Source: an uncultured Clostridia bacterium (GTDB lineage Bacteria; Bacillota; Clostridia; Christensenellales; Borkfalkiaceae). Taken from it: a stretch of DNA of 13,670 nt. The position numbers were made by a program, and so were the translations under genes. Numbering within the stretch: position 1 is the first letter of the stretch; the number at the start of each line of letters is the position of its first letter. The stretch is taken from NCBI GenBank assembly GCA_947177825.1, contig CAMWWA010000019.1, positions 1 through 13,670 on the forward strand. The letters are read 5' to 3'. Shown here piece after piece: positions 11,920 to 13,670 of the stretch. The notes under the pieces are model-generated. The model made no database searches. It worked only from the letters and a program-made list of their open reading frames with translations, and had not been told where the DNA came from.

Positions 11920-13670
11920 ATGGCTAAGAGAGAGAAAAAGAAAAAACCTATATGTTCTACCGTGGGCGGTCAGGCGGTTATGGAAGGCGTAATGATGATG
12001 GGCAAAACCTCGTATTGCACCGCAGTCCGCGACCCCGACGGAAATATTCAGGTTGAAAAAAAGAGAATAAACCGCACCACCGCAGGCAGGCGCGCTTCCA
12101 AAATCCCGTTCGTCAGGGGAGTCGTAAATATGTACGGCTCTCTCGTGCGCGGCACGAACGCGCTCATGCGTTCCGCGCAGGTGTACGGTTCGGACGACGA
12201 GGAGCCGGGCAGGGTTGAAAAGTGGTTTGCCGAAAAGCTTAAACTCAACCTTATGCACGTGGTCACGGTTATCGGCGTAATTCTCGGGCTGGCTCTTGCA
12301 ATATTCTGCTTTATGTGGCTGCCCCGCTATTTAGTGGACGTGCTCAACAAATATCTATGGAAAACCCTTAAAGGCTCGGTGTGGGAATACGTCATGCTGG
12401 GCGTGTTCAAGCTTGTCATTTTTCTTGCCTATCTCGGGCTGATAATGATTTTAAAGGATATCCGCAAGCTTTATAAATATCACGGCGCGGAGCACAAGAC
12501 CATTAACTGCTACGAAAAGGGACTGCCCCTGACGACCGAAAACGTTATGAGCTGTTCGCGCATTCACGACAGGTGCGGCACGTCCTTTCTGTTCATCGTA
12601 CTTATAATCAATATTGCGGTGATAGGCGTTATCAGCTGGGCGCTCAACATAAACGCCATTTCGAACGGCGCGTTGAGAACGCTTGCAAACATAGGCATCG
12701 AAATCGTGCTTCTGCCCGTCATCACGGGTATATCCTACGAATTTTTAAAGCTGTTCGCGCACATTCACGGCTGGTTCGGCTGCATCTTTAAATGGCCCGG
12801 TATGCTTTTGCAGAAGGTGTTCACCACGCGCGAGCCCGAGCCCGAAATGGTGGAGGTGGCTATTGCCGCGTTCAACGCCGCAATGGAGATGGACGCAAAC
12901 CCCGATATGGCGGAAAGCACCTTCGTAACGGGCGGACTTTTAACCGATATGCTTGCCGACACCAAGAAAAAGTTCGCTAAGTCGGGAATCGACGAGAGCG
13001 ACGCCGAGTGGATATATTCCCTCGTGCTCGGCATAAACCGCAGCGAGCTTTCGGCGCAGAGGGTAATCAAGCCCAGCGAAACGCGCAGGATAAACGCCAT
13101 AATCGAAAAGCGTTTAACGGGCAGACCGCTTTGGTATATAATCGGCGACGTGGACTTTTACGACTGCAATATCAAGGTGGACGAAAGGGCGCTTATACCC
13201 CGTCCCGAAACCGAAATACTCGCACAGCAGGTTGTCAACACCGTTGAGGACGGCGACAAGGTGCTGGATATGTGCACGGGAAGCGGCTGCATTGCAATTT
13301 CGGTTGCAAAGCACTGCAAGGACAAAAAGGTGCAGGTTACCGCAGTCGACGTTTCGGACGCGGCGATTATGCTTGCAAAGGAAAACGCAAACTACAACTC
13401 GGCTGACGTCAACTTTATTCAAAGCGACTTGTTCTCGCGCGTGCACGGCAGATTCAATATAATCGTATGCAATCCGCCCTATATCAAGAGTTCGGAAATT
13501 CAGAGCTTACAGCGCGAGGTCAGGGATTACGAGCCGCGTATAGCGCTTGACGGCGGCGAGGACGGACTGGATTTCTACAAGCGGCTTGCCGCAGAAATCA
13601 GCCGCTATATAATCCGCGGCGGCATACTTATGCTGGAAGTCGGCGAAGGGCAGGCGGAAGAGGTGTTGAA
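11920..13670 (+). CDS. prmC: DUF1385 (YqhQ-like) membrane protein fused to release-factor methyltransferase PrmC; 3' end outside window
   Basis: One frame without a stop runs from the ATG at 11920 to the window edge (583 codons visible). Residues 1 to about 320 are DUF1385/YqhQ (COG3872): GGQAVMEGVMMM (16-27), four hydrophobic segments (about 112-133, 157-178, 222-245, 257-277), HGAEHKTI (188-195) and C212/H216/C219; the family function is unknown. After a linker, about 340-583 is PrmC, which methylates the GGQ glutamine of RF1/RF2 using S-adenosylmethionine: N-terminal helical domain, IPRPETE (about 426-432), SAM loop DMCTGSG (450-456) and catalytic NPPY (518-521), then DGGEDGLDFY. About 30-40 residues of PrmC are probably missing beyond the window. 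In Clostridia these are usually adjacent separate genes after rpmE. I see no frameshift at the join. ATG chosen for the family-like N-terminus; only a weak AGG precedes it. Confidence 0.9.
   Translation, partial: MAKREKKKKPICSTVGGQAVMEGVMMMGKTSYCTAVRDPDGNIQVEKKRINRTTAGRRASKIPFVRGVVNMYGSLVRGTNALMRSAQVYGSDDEEPGRVEKWFAEKLKLNLMHVVTVIGVILGLALAIFCFMWLPRYLVDVLNKYLWKTLKGSVWEYVMLGVFKLVIFLAYLGLIMILKDIRKLYKYHGAEHKTINCYEKGLPLTTENVMSCSRIHDRCGTSFLFIVLIINIAVIGVISWALNINAISNGALRTLANIGIEIVLLPVITGISYEFLKLFAHIHGWFGCIFKWPGMLLQKVFTTREPEPEMVEVAIAAFNAAMEMDANPDMAESTFVTGGLLTDMLADTKKKFAKSGIDESDAEWIYSLVLGINRSELSAQRVIKPSETRRINAIIEKRLTGRPLWYIIGDVDFYDCNIKVDERALIPRPETEILAQQVVNTVEDGDKVLDMCTGSGCIAISVAKHCKDKKVQVTAVDVSDAAIMLAKENANYNSADVNFIQSDLFSRVHGRFNIIVCNPPYIKSSEIQSLQREVRDYEPRIALDGGEDGLDFYKRLAAEISRYIIRGGILMLEVGEGQAEEVL

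Noticed and set aside
11794..12258. 154-codon minus-strand frame across the spacer and the start of the DUF1385 gene
   Set aside because: It is mostly the antisense of the DUF1385 coding region, has no ribosome site and no recognisable product.
12852..12859. Internal GGAGGTGG as a ribosome site for a separate PrmC
   Set aside because: No in-frame ATG, GTG or TTG lies at a usable distance, and the sequence encodes the conserved C-terminal helix of DUF1385; a separate start is not supported.
1..13670. CRISPR arrays, tRNA or rRNA genes, insertion sequences, phage or defence genes
   Set aside because: No regularly spaced repeats, tRNA-like cloverleaf motifs, transposase or integrase motifs were seen on either strand.

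Overview
The window reads as chromosomal core DNA of a low-to-mid G+C Gram-positive bacterium, most likely an anaerobic gut-type Clostridia (Bacillota). This rests on gene order (secY-adk-map-KOW-infA-rpmJ-rpsM-rpsK-rpsD-rpoA-rplQ), zinc-binding S4 and L31, a long clostridial-type L17, strong Shine-Dalgarno sites, and the rpmE / DUF1385 / prmC neighbourhood. G+C looks close to half by eye. The genus cannot be fixed from the sequence alone.

Layout. (1) 2-6719, plus strand: the distal half of the ribosomal-protein superoperon. secY, adk, map and a KOW RNA-binding gene are packed with 2-nt spacing or 4-nt ATGA overlaps, followed by infA (TTG start) and rpmJ. A 307-nt gap then carries a strong extended -10 promoter and a structured leader ahead of the alpha operon rpsM-rpsK-rpsD-rpoA-rplQ, which ends in a clear terminator at 6739. 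(2) 6770-7560: two small two-helix membrane proteins, paralogous to each other, in separate units, followed by a short dispersed repeat and a convergent hairpin. (3) 7562-11307, minus strand, in transcription order: an MDR dehydrogenase-like protein lacking the usual catalytic zinc ligands, a cardiolipin-synthase-type phospholipase D protein, a Cof-type HAD phosphatase and a YfcE-type phosphodiesterase. (4) 11308-13670, plus strand: rpmE with its own promoter and terminator, a 177-nt odd spacer, then a long open frame running off the window.

The most striking object is that last frame. From 11920 it encodes a YqhQ-like DUF1385 membrane protein joined in one uninterrupted frame to PrmC, the glutamine methyltransferase of peptide-chain release factors. 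These are normally neighbouring separate genes in Clostridia; here they form one membrane-tethered polypeptide. Other points worth a second look: two minus-strand genes whose promoters place the transcript start on or next to the ATG and which lack a Shine-Dalgarno (candidate leaderless mRNAs); a 60-bp repeat shared by the infA-rpmJ spacer and the spacer after the second small membrane protein; the paralogous small membrane proteins; and AAGCACAAAA boxes in front of rpmE and of the second small protein.

Together the genes serve protein synthesis and export (ribosome, initiation, N-terminal Met removal, Sec channel, release-factor modification), transcription (RNA polymerase alpha), nucleotide balance (adenylate kinase) and membrane lipid synthesis (cardiolipin). 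No mobile element, CRISPR array, tRNA or rRNA was seen.
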